Assembly (NCBI GenBank): GCA_022822325.1
Contig: JAJEBW010000019.1
Span: 1-61,378, forward strand
DNA length: 61,378 nucleotides
Direction of reading: 5' to 3'
Source of the DNA: Gemmatimonadota bacterium
GTDB taxonomy: Bacteria > Gemmatimonadota > Gemmatimonadetes > Longimicrobiales > Gaopeijiaceae
Each line of letters begins with the position of its first letter. Position 1 is the stretch's first letter. A program made the translations under genes and the position numbers. Below the pieces are notes generated by a model that saw only the letters and a list, made by a program, of their open reading frames with translations, did no database searches and was not told the origin of the DNA. Shown one piece after another: positions 25,831-34,080 of this stretch.

Positions 25831-27825
25831 ATGCGACGCCATTTCGCGACGACGAACCCGGCCACCGCTCCGGCCGCGATCCCGACCCTGATGCTGGCCG
25901 CCACCCTGGCGTCGGCCTGTGCGGCGCCCGACGCGGCCCCGCCCCCGATGCAATCCAACGGCCAGGTCCACGCCTTCGAGCTGGAAGCCGACGTCTTCTT
26001 CCTGGCCGAGGTGGACCAGATCTCCAACGACTTCACCGTCACCGTCACGGGTCCCGACGGCGAGACGCTGCGCGAGGTGGACGGCCGCACCGGCGGAATC
26101 GAGACCATCGTCTTCGAGACCGAAGCCGCGGGCGCCCACGAGATCGAGATCGCGGCCAACGACGGCGAGGTCGGCGAGTTCACCTTCTCCGTGCTGCGTT
26201 CGGAGCCCGTCGCCACCGACCCGGCCGCGCGCCTGGACCAACTGCTGAGCCCCTGGGACGGCGACGACCGGCCCGGCGCGATCGCGGCCGTCATCGAAGG
26301 AGGCGATGTCGCTCTGGTGCACACCGTCGGGATGGCCAATCTGTCGCACGGGATTCCCTGGCACCGAGGCACGATCTCCAACATCGGTTCGGTCACCAAG
26401 CAGTTCACCGCGATGGGGATGCTGCTGCTGGAGGCGGAGGGCAGGCTCTCGCTCGACGACGACATTCGCGCGCATATCCCCGAGCTCACCGACTTCGGCG
26501 AGACCGTGACGCCGCGTCACTTCCTCAACCACACCAGCGGCTACCGCGAGATCTACAACCTCATGCGCATCGGCGGATTCGGCGGCGAGGACACCTTCGG
26601 ACGCGAGCACGCCATCACCGTTGTGCAACGCCAGGGCGAGCTTCAGAACCGGCCGCACACCGAGTGGAACTACAACAACACCGGCTTCATTCTCCTGTCG
26701 CTGGCGGCGGAGCGCGCAACCGACCAGTCCTTCGCCGACTACATGCGCGAGAGCGTCTTCGAGCCGCTGGAAATGCACGACACGCGCGTCAAGATGGCGC
26801 AGGGAGAGCTGATTCCCGGCAGCGCGCAGGGCTATGCGGCGGTGGCGAGCGGCGGATACCGCACAACGCGCGATCTTCCGGCCTCGGCGGGCGCGGGCGG
26901 AATCTACACAACGGTGGACGATCTGCATCGCTGGCTGGGCAACTTCGCCGACCCGCAGCTTGGCGGCCCGGAGGCGATCGAGGCGCTCGCGACCTCCGCC
27001 ATTCTGGAATCGGGCGACACGACGGGCTACGGGCTTGGCCTGGGCGTGGGCGAACTGGGCGGACGCACCATCTATTCGCACACCGGAGGCGACGTTGCGC
27101 ACCGCACCTACATGGGCTATCTGCCCGAGCTGGAGAGCGGCGTGATTCTGATGAGCAACAACGCCGGCTTCAACCTGGGGCTCGGTCCGCAGGTCGCGCG
27201 TCTCTTCTTCGCCGACGAGCTGGAGCCGGAAGAGGAGGAGGCCGGGGAGGGGGAGGACGAGGAGGAGGCGGGCACGATGTCCGATGAACGCAAGGAGGGG
27301 ATCGCGGGGGACTGGGCGCTGGAAGTGCAGGGGATGACGATTCCCGTGGAGGTCGTGTTGGAGGAGGGCGCCGTCTTTGTCGAGGTGTCGGGACAGGACC
27401 GGGTGGCCGCGCAGACGACTTCGGACTCGACCATTGCGATCGCCGCGGCGGATCTGGTCCTGACCTTCCGCTTCGACGACGAGGACAACGCCACGGAGGG
27501 CACGGGAGCGCAGTCCGGCATCGCCATGACGCTGCGGCGCAGCGAGAGGGCCGCGCTCGGCGAGGACGCCCTGACCGCCTATGCCGGACGCTACTACTGC
27601 GACGAGCTGGAGGTCTTCATGGCGATCGCGGTGGAGGAAGGCGGGCTGGCGCTGCACCAGTTGGGCCAGAGCCCGCAACCGCTAAGCCATGTCGGCGGCG
27701 ACGCCTTCTCGGCCGCGGTCACCCACCTCAACGAAATCGCCTTCGAGCGCGCCTCGGACGGTGGCGTGACCGGATTCAGGGTGTCGAACGGGCGGACGCG
27801 GGGGGTGTGGTTCGAGCGGCGGTAG
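25831..27825 (+). CDS. Lipoprotein serine hydrolase, class C beta-lactamase/S12 family
   Basis: The product is 664 aa from the ATG at 25831, with AAGGAAGG upstream. The lipobox is TLASAC (C30). A short beta-sandwich is followed by a beta-lactamase/DD-peptidase fold with S187-V-T-K190 (SxxK), Y281-N-N (YxN) and H417-T-G (the KTG equivalent). A Glu-rich linker and a DUF3471-like C-terminal beta-domain complete it. Such proteins act as periplasmic esterases, D-amino peptidases or penicillin-binding-like hydrolases; beta-lactam resistance cannot be assumed. The last 130 bases of the gene (27694-27823) recur 1,977 bp downstream with one mismatch, flanking an ATPase/TOPRIM cassette; see that repeat. 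The 3' end is therefore either restored by, or the source of, the inserted DNA. Confidence 0.9.
   Translation: MRRHFATTNPATAPAAIPTLMLAATLASACAAPDAAPPPMQSNGQVHAFELEADVFFLAEVDQISNDFTVTVTGPDGETLREVDGRTGGIETIVFETEAAGAHEIEIAANDGEVGEFTFSVLRSEPVATDPAARLDQLLSPWDGDDRPGAIAAVIEGGDVALVHTVGMANLSHGIPWHRGTISNIGSVTKQFTAMGMLLLEAEGRLSLDDDIRAHIPELTDFGETVTPRHFLNHTSGYREIYNLMRIGGFGGEDTFGREHAITVVQRQGELQNRPHTEWNYNNTGFILLSLAAERATDQSFADYMRESVFEPLEMHDTRVKMAQGELIPGSAQGYAAVASGGYRTTRDLPASAGAGGIYTTVDDLHRWLGNFADPQLGGPEAIEALATSAILESGDTTGYGLGLGVGELGGRTIYSHTGGDVAHRTYMGYLPELESGVILMSNNAGFNLGLGPQVARLFFADELEPEEEEAGEGEDEEEAGTMSDERKEGIAGDWALEVQGMTIPVEVVLEEGAVFVEVSGQDRVAAQTTSDSTIAIAAADLVLTFRFDDEDNATEGTGAQSGIAMTLRRSERAALGEDALTAYAGRYYCDELEVFMAIAVEEGGLALHQLGQSPQPLSHVGGDAFSAAVTHLNEIAFERASDGGVTGFRVSNGRTRGVWFERR
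27694..27823 (+). repeat. 130-bp direct repeat, left copy
   Basis: This is identical to 29671-29800 at 129 of 130 positions; the only difference is G27757 versus A29734, which changes Asp to Asn. It encodes the last 43 codons of the serine hydrolase. Similarity stops sharply at both ends. Confidence 0.95.
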
Positions 27826-27885
27826 GGCTACATTACGTGCCCGTGGCGGTGTGAACCGTATGTTCGTGGGAGGAGAGCCCTGACC

Positions 27886-29031
27886 ATGTTCCCGATCCGG
27901 AACCTCAAGATCGAAAACTACAAGAGTATTGATGTACTCGATCTCGATGGACTTCGACCGTTTTCCGTCTTTGCGGGCGCCAATGGGACCGGCAAAAGCA
28001 ATTTTTTTGACGCCATGGAATTCGTAAGCGGAATCCTGCGGTTTGATGTTCCGTTCGCGTTGCGCATGCACGGAGGGTATGCAAACGTACGGTCCTCGAA
28101 GAGGTATTCCCCGAAGAATCAGAGATTCGGATTCAGGATTGAAGGCAACTTGTCCGGTTCGGGAACGAACCACGAAGCGCCCACACCGTCGAAGTACAGG
28201 ATTGTCATTCATGACTTCCACCGGAGTCCGCGCATCGAAGAGCATTTCGATGATGGTTCAGGACAGTCGCTGTCGAGACCGAAGACGGGTCCCATGACGA
28301 TCGTGATGAATGGCGAGTCACGCGAGTTCTCGGGATTCTCGGAGGCGGACTCCGCGCTTCTGTTCATGCGTCACCTTCCCTTGACGCGTCTGCTGACGAA
28401 TATGACAGTCTACCGGGTTGATCCCGGCCAGGCGAAGGAACCCGACAGGTTGGACATTGATCCGACAGCTCTCCGGGATTCGGGGAGCAATCTGGCCAGC
28501 GTATTGCAGCGCCTTGAGAACGACAACTCGATTCGCGAAGTGATCCTCGACTGGATGGAGACGATCGTGCCCAGCATCGAGAAGATCCAGACCGTTCGTC
28601 AGAATATCGACCGAACGACAACTGTGCTCTTCAAGGAACGCGGAACGAGGAAGCGTTTCCCGGCGGGATTGATGTCTGACGGAACCATGTATGCGCTCTG
28701 CATGCTGGTCGCCGTGCTGGATCGCAGGAATCCGGTGGGAGTCACAATGATCGAGGAACCGGAACGGGGTTTGCATCCATCTGCGATCAGCGAGTTGGTG
28801 GGGTTCTTTCGGGAGCACGCGAGTCCGTCCAATCCGATTTGGTTGACGACGCACAGCGAGGCGGTTGTTCGCCAGCTCCGGCTGGAGGAACTGATACTGG
28901 TAGACAAGGAGGGAGGCCGCACGCAAATGAAGCGGGCGGATTCCGGCAATTTACGACAGAAGGATCTGTCGGCCTTGGGGTTGGACAAAGCGTGGTTGTC
29001 GAACCTTCTGGCGGGAGGTGTGCCGTGGTGA
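27886..29031 (+). CDS. AAA ATPase (OLD/SMC-like, AAA_21) of cassette
   Basis: The product is 381 aa. GGAGG lies 12 bases before the ATG. It starts with IRNLKIENYKSI, typical of RecF/OLD-type ATPases. Walker A is GANGTGKS at 31-38, a signature-like region is GLMSDGTMYALCML, Walker B is TMIEEPERGLHP (E290 and E291) and the sensor is WLTTHSEAVVRQL. There is no attached TOPRIM nuclease, unlike OLD proteins; that part is supplied by the overlapping next gene. The architecture matches ATPase components of two-gene antiphage or abortive systems such as PARIS and related ATPase/TOPRIM pairs. Codon use is visibly less GC-rich than in the serine hydrolase upstream. Function is inferred from family and context. 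Confidence 0.85.
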   Translation: MFPIRNLKIENYKSIDVLDLDGLRPFSVFAGANGTGKSNFFDAMEFVSGILRFDVPFALRMHGGYANVRSSKRYSPKNQRFGFRIEGNLSGSGTNHEAPTPSKYRIVIHDFHRSPRIEEHFDDGSGQSLSRPKTGPMTIVMNGESREFSGFSEADSALLFMRHLPLTRLLTNMTVYRVDPGQAKEPDRLDIDPTALRDSGSNLASVLQRLENDNSIREVILDWMETIVPSIEKIQTVRQNIDRTTTVLFKERGTRKRFPAGLMSDGTMYALCMLVAVLDRRNPVGVTMIEEPERGLHPSAISELVGFFREHASPSNPIWLTTHSEAVVRQLRLEELILVDKEGGRTQMKRADSGNLRQKDLSALGLDKAWLSNLLAGGVPW

Positions 29032-29654
29032 CACGCGTTGGGTTCATCGTAGAGGGCCCATCGGAGAAGAGGGTGATTGAGAGCGAGGCATTCGATGAGT
29101 GGCTGAGGAAGCGTGGTATGGCACTTGTGCAACCCGTCGTCGTGGCGGGCGGACACGGGGGCATGGTTGACGGTAGACTGAACGATTTGGCTCGAGGTCT
29201 AAGAGTGCAAGCAGGAGAGGTTGACCGCATTGTAGGGCTAATGGATCTGGACCCGGACGAGTACGTGCCTTGTGTGCAAGCACGGAAGAACACGTTGGGC
29301 GCGACGGAACAAGTTGACCTGATTGTGGTTGCGAGGAAGGCTATCGAGTCCTGGTTCCTTGCTCATTCAAGCGCCATGAGACACTGGACAGGGGACTCGG
29401 ATTTCGTTGAAGAGTGGCCTGAGCGGACGCCATTGGCGCCATGGGACCGTCTCAAGGAGATTGGGAAGCAATCGGGGCGAGGTCCCGGTGGAAGCAAAGT
29501 CACCTTTGCCAAGCGAATCGTCAGATGCGGCTTCACCATCGAGGGATCGGCGAGACACCCCAACTGCGAGAGCGCCGTATATTTCGTGAAGCGGGTTGGG
29601 GAGCTTGCGGGAAAAAATCCCGATGCCGGGACTCTGCCTGGAGCGGCTCAATGA
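29028..29654 (+). CDS. TOPRIM-like DUF4276-type protein of cassette
   Basis: The product is 208 aa starting from a GTG that overlaps the ATPase stop by 4 bases (GTGA), with GGGAGG upstream, so translation is probably coupled. It begins TRVGFIVEGPSEKRV with the TOPRIM-type Glu at residue 9, followed by the DxD motif LMDLDPDEY (D73, D75). The C-terminal half has KAIESWFLA and KRIVRCGFTIEGSARH, both seen in DUF4276/DUF4435-type proteins. In known ATPase/TOPRIM systems this subunit is the effector nuclease. Another possibility is an accessory DNA-binding subunit. Target and trigger are unknown. Confidence 0.75.
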   Translation: MTRVGFIVEGPSEKRVIESEAFDEWLRKRGMALVQPVVVAGGHGGMVDGRLNDLARGLRVQAGEVDRIVGLMDLDPDEYVPCVQARKNTLGATEQVDLIVVARKAIESWFLAHSSAMRHWTGDSDFVEEWPERTPLAPWDRLKEIGKQSGRGPGGSKVTFAKRIVRCGFTIEGSARHPNCESAVYFVKRVGELAGKNPDAGTLPGAAQ

Positions 29655-29670
29655 CTCCGGCTGGGCAGCT

Positions 29671-29800
29671 GGCGGCGACGCCTTCTCGGCCGCGGTCACC
29701 CACCTCAACGAAATCGCCTTCGAGCGCGCCTCGAACGGTGGCGTGACCGGATTCAGGGTGTCGAACGGGCGGACGCGGGGGGTGTGGTTCGAGCGGCGGT
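29671..29800 (+). repeat. 130-bp direct repeat, right copy
   Basis: This is the second copy of the serine hydrolase 3' end, in frame and ending in TGA at 29800-29802 rather than TAG. It begins 16 bases after the TOPRIM gene stop, and its last 48 bases overlap the 3' end of the minus-strand MNT gene. Upstream it is fused to unrelated codons, so no complete hydrolase is encoded. Confidence 0.95.
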
Positions 29801-30094
29801 GACCACTACATGCCGGCGTCCGATCTCGGCGCGAAACGACTCCGGCAACTCGTCCCAAAGGAGCACATCCACCCGAAAGGGCAGGTCGCTCTCGTCGAAG
29901 GCCTCGCGCAAATTCGCCACCTGCCGCCGCAGGCCGGGGCCCGCGAAGACCACCAGATCCAGATCGGACCAGGGTTGCGCTCCGCCCTTCACGCGCGAGC
30001 CATAGGCCCAGACTTCCGCGCGCGGGAGGACGCTTTCGATGAGGCGCCGGACGGTGCGCTTGTGGGCAGCGGCAAGGTCGATTCCCCCTTTCAT
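29753..30094 (-). CDS. MNT-type nucleotidyltransferase (antitoxin)
   Basis: The product is 113 aa. It is a minimal nucleotidyltransferase with GSRVKGGAQPWSDLDLVVF: G32-S33 and D44-x-D46, plus a third acidic residue in FRVDVLLWDE. It follows the HEPN gene by 34 bases on the same strand. MNT proteins of HEPN/MNT pairs neutralise the HEPN ribonuclease by adding AMP to it. The last 16 codons run through the right-hand 130-bp repeat and are antisense to the duplicated hydrolase end. Confidence 0.88.
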   Translation of the reverse strand: MKGGIDLAAAHKRTVRRLIESVLPRAEVWAYGSRVKGGAQPWSDLDLVVFAGPGLRRQVANLREAFDESDLPFRVDVLLWDELPESFRAEIGRRHVVVTAARTTPPASARSTP

Positions 30095-30128
30095 CGGCTT
30101 GCCCTCCCGTTCGGGGCCAGGGCTGCGA

Positions 30129-30548
30129 TCACGACTCCCACCCCTCTCCCGTCATCGTTTCGTGCAGCCGCTTCGCCCCCCGGATAAAGCTCGGAATCGG
30201 CTCCAGGCAACGGGCCGCCTTCTCGACACTGTAATCGTGTGCGGTGTCCACCCGGTGGCCGGCGTAGTCCAGCCAGTCCTCCACGGGGTCCGTAAGCAGA
30301 TCGTTCTCGTTGGCCAATCGCAACAGCGGCTTCGGGCTATTCGGCAGATTCGGAAGCCCCAGCTCTTCGGTCATGTAGCGCTTGAGCACCTTCCAGAGCG
30401 AGTCGAAGCATGTCTCGAACCTCTGAATCACCGACTCGGGCACGGCTTCCCACGTCGGACGCGGCAGCCCCGGATCCAGGTGGCGGTAGTTCTCGTACTG
30501 CTCCTCCGACCGCCTGAGCGACAGCCGGAACTTCGTGTAGTCGATCAT
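30129..30548 (-). CDS. HEPN-domain ribonuclease toxin
   Basis: The product is 139 aa and alpha-helical. It matches the nucleotidyltransferase-substrate-binding (HI0074-like) HEPN family: SVIQRFETCFDSLWKVLKRY, then PKPLLRLANENDLL and DWLDYAGHRVDTAHDYS, which contains the Rx4H active-site motif R99-x4-H104. Partnered with the MNT gene just downstream, it makes a type VII-like HEPN/MNT toxin-antitoxin module that cleaves RNA when unrestrained and may act in phage defence. Confidence 0.85.
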   Translation of the reverse strand: MIDYTKFRLSLRRSEEQYENYRHLDPGLPRPTWEAVPESVIQRFETCFDSLWKVLKRYMTEELGLPNLPNSPKPLLRLANENDLLTDPVEDWLDYAGHRVDTAHDYSVEKAARCLEPIPSFIRGAKRLHETMTGEGWES

Positions 30549-30615
30549 GGGCCGGAGCGCGGCCGCGGGGATTCGCCCTCCGTGCCGCGCCCGGCCGCCA
30601 CCTGTTCGACCGCGC

Positions 30616-31797
30616 CTACCCCACCGGCTCCAGCCGCACGATCGGAGTCAGATCTTCGCCGCGGGCCTCCAGCGCCACATAGATGAAGCCGTCCGGGCCC
30701 TCGCGCACGTCGCGCACGCGTCCCATGCCCTGGAGGATCGTCTCGCTTGCCACGACGCGGCCGTCCTCGATCGCGAGACGGTCGATGCGCTGGCCCGCAA
30801 GTCCCCCCGCCAGGAGGTTGCCCCGCCACTCGGGGAAGCGGTCGCCGTTGTAGAAGGCCAGTCCCGACACGCCGATCGAGGGCACCCAGATGTGAATCGG
30901 CTGTTCCATCCCCTCCTGGTGCGTCGCTGCGTGGATGGCGCTGCCGGAGCGGTAGTTGACCCCGTAGCCGATGACCGGCCAGCCGTAGTTGACGCCGGGG
31001 GTGGAGACGTTGACTTCGTCGCCGCCTTGGGGTCCGTGCTCGGTGAGGAAGACGGCGCCGGTGCCGGACTGAATGGCCAGGCCCTGGGCGTTGCGGTGGC
31101 CGTAGCTCCAGATCTCGGGCCGCGCGCCCTCCTGTCCGACGAAGGGATTGTCGTCGGGGACGGTGCCGTCGTCGTGGAGCCGCACGGTGACGCCGTGGTG
31201 GTTGGACAGATCCTGGGCCGGATGGGCCGCGAGATCGCCGCGGGGAGGAGCCTGCCGGTCGCCGACGGTCAGGTAGAGGTAGCCCTCGGAGTCGAAGGCG
31301 AGTCGGCAGCCGTAGTGGCCATTCCCCTGGGAGACCGCCTCGAAGATCTCGTCGGTCATGGCGAAGCGGTCGTTCTCGAAGGTGCCGCGAATGACCGCCG
31401 TCGTGCCGCGTCCCGGTCCGTCGTTGGGCTTCGAGTAGCTGATGTAGATCAGCCGGTTCGAGGCGAAGTCGGGGTGGGGAAGGACTTCCAGCAGGCCGCC
31501 CTGTCCGCGTGCCACAACCTCCGGAATTCCGGGTACGGGGTCGGGGAGGAGCGCGCCGTTGCGGATGATGCGAAGCCGCCCGGGGCGTTCGGTGACGAGG
31601 ATGTCGCCGTCGGGCAGAAAGGCGATCGACCAGGGGACTTCGAGCCCTTCGGCCACGGTCACGACGCGGTAGTCGTGCAGCGCGGTGCGGACGACGTCGG
31701 TTGGGGAAGCGGGGCCGTTGCGGGACTGCGCGCAGGCGGGGGCCGCGACCAGGAGAAGGGCGGCGGCAAGGAGCAAGGATGGCGCGGTGCGGACCAT
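30616..31797 (-). CDS. Secreted PQQ-dependent sugar dehydrogenase (aldose dehydrogenase-like)
   Basis: The product is 393 aa. A signal peptide (LLLAAALLLVAAPACA) is followed by a six-bladed propeller of the GSDH family. Landmarks are VPWSIAFLPDGDILVTERPG, LLEVLPHPDF, SNHHGVTVRL, EIWSYGHRNAQGLAI, TEHGPQGGDEVNV and NYGWPVIGYG. The family oxidises aldose sugars in the periplasm with PQQ and Ca. No PQQ biosynthesis genes lie nearby, so cofactor supply is unknown. The closest named relative is the YliI/Asd group. Confidence 0.92.
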   Translation of the reverse strand: MVRTAPSLLLAAALLLVAAPACAQSRNGPASPTDVVRTALHDYRVVTVAEGLEVPWSIAFLPDGDILVTERPGRLRIIRNGALLPDPVPGIPEVVARGQGGLLEVLPHPDFASNRLIYISYSKPNDGPGRGTTAVIRGTFENDRFAMTDEIFEAVSQGNGHYGCRLAFDSEGYLYLTVGDRQAPPRGDLAAHPAQDLSNHHGVTVRLHDDGTVPDDNPFVGQEGARPEIWSYGHRNAQGLAIQSGTGAVFLTEHGPQGGDEVNVSTPGVNYGWPVIGYGVNYRSGSAIHAATHQEGMEQPIHIWVPSIGVSGLAFYNGDRFPEWRGNLLAGGLAGQRIDRLAIEDGRVVASETILQGMGRVRDVREGPDGFIYVALEARGEDLTPIVRLEPVG

Positions 31798-31966
31798 GGG
31801 GTTGCCTCGGGAAGTAGCGGGTGGGTCGGACGCGGGATTCGGAAATGGAATCGAAGGGGAATCGACGGCCGATCGAAATCGAAGGCGATCGGCGTTGACG
31901 CCGCATCGAAACCAACCTCGACTAAAGTGCCACGAGGGAGCCCTCCGGCGCCAGTCCCCGAAAGGG

Positions 31967-33037
31967 CTACTCGCCGCTGGGCCGTTGGTTTACGTCGGCT
32001 CCGGATCGACGGCCGTCCGCATGACGATGGAAGAAGGCCTCGGCGTCGGCGGGAAGAAGAAGGTTGTCGGAGATGGCGGCGATCTCCTCCGCCTCCCTCC
32101 ATGCGCGCTCCAGAATCCACAGCTCGCCCTCCAGCGCCCGCCGTTCCTGCTCCTCGTGCAGCGCCATCTCGAGCGCCAGCCGGGTGGGGCGTTTCATCTC
32201 GCGGATGTGGCCGCCCGACCAGTCGGCTTCCCCGTCCTTCCTGCGGGCCACATCGCGAAGAAAGCGCTCGGGGTGGCCGGAGGACTCGATCTCGCCGACG
32301 GCGCGCGCCACCGACTTGCGCGATCCCCCTTCGCCATTCAGGTGCGGCATCAACGCTGCGGCGACCCGACGCGCGTCTTCGTCGGCGAAGGACGCACTGC
32401 GGAGTCCCTTCCTGACCTCGATGCGGAATCCGGTTGGGCTCCGGTCGGGGAGGAGGCGGAGCGACTTGAGCGCATTCTGCCTGAACTTCGCGACCTCGTC
32501 GTCGGCGATGGCATTGTCCGCGCACTCGGCATCGCCCGCGGACCGCTGGCTTACGCGGACCCTGGCGATGGGGCGCGCGAACTGCCAGCCGAGCATGGCC
32601 CAGTTCCCCGACAGGACCAGCCATGTGGGCACGCCCGCCCCGGCCACGACGATCGCCGCGCCGAGCCCCACCCCGCCCGCGATCCCCAGCATCCACTTCC
32701 GCCGCCGCCTTCCGAACTGGTCGCCGTAGCGCCAGGCCGCGAATTCGCCGCGGGGCGGTTGTCCGATTCGCACCAGTTCAGTACCCTCCCGGTGTCGCGC
32801 GATCCCGATCTGCTCGGTCGCGGCGCGCGTCGGGATCTCGCGGAAGAGGCGTTCGCACTCCTCCACCGCCTCCCAGCGCTCTTCCAGCGGGGTCAGGTTC
32901 CAACGCTGGCACCTGCGGCAGACCACCCAGAGCCGCCCTTTCGCCGCGTCGAAAGCCAGCCGCCGACCCACGGGGAAGGACTCGATCAGCTCGTTGGCGC
33001 CCAACGGCTTCTGGCAGTACATGCATGTGGTGTACAT
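31967..33037 (-). CDS. Zinc-ribbon membrane protein of unknown function
   Basis: The product is 356 aa. The N-terminus has CMYCQKPLGANE and VCRRCQRWNLTPLEERWE, two CxxC pairs that likely bind zinc. Two hydrophobic helices follow at about 117-150 (MLGIAGGVGLGAAIVVAGAG). The remaining 200 residues are charged and helical, ending in an Arg-rich segment. I recall similar proteins beginning with the same VGRRLAFDAAKGRLWVVCR block in Gemmatimonadota genomes, but no function. The ATG directly abuts the TGA of the upstream beta-barrel gene (TGAATG), so translation is probably coupled. Confidence 0.75.
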   Translation of the reverse strand: MYTTCMYCQKPLGANELIESFPVGRRLAFDAAKGRLWVVCRRCQRWNLTPLEERWEAVEECERLFREIPTRAATEQIGIARHREGTELVRIGQPPRGEFAAWRYGDQFGRRRRKWMLGIAGGVGLGAAIVVAGAGVPTWLVLSGNWAMLGWQFARPIARVRVSQRSAGDAECADNAIADDEVAKFRQNALKSLRLLPDRSPTGFRIEVRKGLRSASFADEDARRVAAALMPHLNGEGGSRKSVARAVGEIESSGHPERFLRDVARRKDGEADWSGGHIREMKRPTRLALEMALHEEQERRALEGELWILERAWREAEEIAAISDNLLLPADAEAFFHRHADGRRSGADVNQRPSGE

Positions 33038-33943
33038 TCACCGCCCCTCCCCGCCCGGCCCCGCGCGGCCACCCTGGCGGCGCCCGGGTTCCTCCTCCGT
33101 CCCGGAGACCCGCCCCACCCGCACCACCCATTCCCGCGACCGATTCCGCGCGGTCATCGAGCTTCCCCGCCAGGCGTCGGTCAGGCCCGCCACCCACCGC
33201 CCCTCCACCTCCACCTCCACCCCGCCCACCCTCGCTCCGGCGCCCGCTCCCGCGCTGGCGGTGAAGACGGCGGCGTGTTCATCGCGGATGGCCTGCGCGG
33301 TCACGGCGTCCTGGCGGCTCCGGACCAGATAGTCCACGCCCGGGCCCGCGCCGGCGAAGAGGCGCACCGGACCGACCGCGCCCGCGACCCGGCCCTGAAG
33401 GGCGAAGTTGAGGTAGTCGCTCTGGAACTGACCGTCGAGGGGATTGCCGCGGAAGTCGCTCTGGACGAAGCCGCCCCGCCGCACGAAGGCGGCCTCGGCG
33501 TGGACGCGGAGGACGGCGACCGGGGTGGGAAGCCCGATGAAGGCGCCGAGGAGGAAGCCGGAACGGGGGGCGGTCTCGATTGCGGGAGTCCAGAGTTGCT
33601 CGGACTCGGCGCGGCCCAGCGCGATTCCCGAGAGGACGGGAGCGCTCTGGGCGGCGGCGGACCCGGGGCCGTCGCCGGCGAACCAGCCGAGGAATGCGAC
33701 CGCCAGCGCCACGACCCGCGGCGCGACCCCGGTCGCCGCCCGTCCCGCGACCGGCGCCGCGACGGACCCTTGCCGCGACGGACGGGAACCGGACCGACCG
33801 CTCTTTCGCCGCCGCCCAGGCGTGCGTCCGCCGGTTGGCCGCGACGCGCCGATGCGCGCCCATCCGTTCCTTCGCCGCCGCCCCGCTGCGCTGCGCCCGC
33901 TTGACTTCCGCCCATCCGCGACCGAATACATCAACGGCACCAC
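33038..33943 (-). CDS. Outer-membrane beta-barrel protein
   Basis: The product is up to 301 aa. The first 70 residues are Arg/Gly-rich, then a signal-like segment VVALAVAFLGWFAGDGPGSA precedes a PorT-like barrel of alternating strands (SGFLLGAFIGLPTPVAVLRV, then LNFALQGRVAGAVGPVRLFA). The true start is uncertain: GTG 33943 and ATG 33931 are possible, but the Arg-rich leader is odd, and no start codon lies closer to the signal. It is coupled to the zinc-ribbon gene downstream. Confidence 0.7.
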   Translation of the reverse strand: MVPLMYSVADGRKSSGRSAAGRRRRNGWARIGASRPTGGRTPGRRRKSGRSGSRPSRQGSVAAPVAGRAATGVAPRVVALAVAFLGWFAGDGPGSAAAQSAPVLSGIALGRAESEQLWTPAIETAPRSGFLLGAFIGLPTPVAVLRVHAEAAFVRRGGFVQSDFRGNPLDGQFQSDYLNFALQGRVAGAVGPVRLFAGAGPGVDYLVRSRQDAVTAQAIRDEHAAVFTASAGAGAGARVGGVEVEVEGRWVAGLTDAWRGSSMTARNRSREWVVRVGRVSGTEEEPGRRQGGRAGPGGEGR

Positions 33944-33992
33944 TCCCCTCGCGGCTCCAGCCTTCCCTTTGCGATCTCTCGATCCGGCCGCT

Positions 33993-34054
33993 TCCGGCCC
34001 CTGCGCGGGCCGGCCCGGATCCCCGACGGATGGCCATGGCGCGCGCGCAACCCC
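33993..34054 (+). repeat. Dispersed 62-bp intergenic element, copy 2
   Basis: The 23-bp block beginning TCCGGCCCCTGCGCGGGCCG (33993-34015) and the 19-bp block ATGGCGCGCGCGCAACCCC (34036-34054) match copies 1 and 3. It sits in the divergent promoter region between the beta-barrel gene and the second S9 peptidase, ending 26 bases before the peptidase ATG. Confidence 0.88.
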
Positions 34055-34080
34055 ATATCGCCCAACCGTGCAGGAAGATC

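Larger units (their letters stand above)
27824..29670. mobile_element. Repeat-flanked two-gene defence-like cassette
   Basis: The DNA between the two 130-bp direct repeats contains only an AAA ATPase gene and a TOPRIM-like gene, both plus strand and overlapping. Repeat unit plus cassette is 1,977 bp. No recombinase, transposase or terminal inverted repeat is seen. The repeat carries the 3' ends of two convergent genes, the serine hydrolase and the MNT nucleotidyltransferase, so the insertion leaves both intact. Movement by homologous or trans-acting site-specific recombination is inferred. Confidence 0.65.

Noticed and set aside
31685..33904. Plus-strand 739-codon open frame opposite sugar dehydrogenase, zinc-ribbon and barrel genes
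   Set aside because: Antisense shadow with Gly/Arg/Ala-rich translation and no domain.
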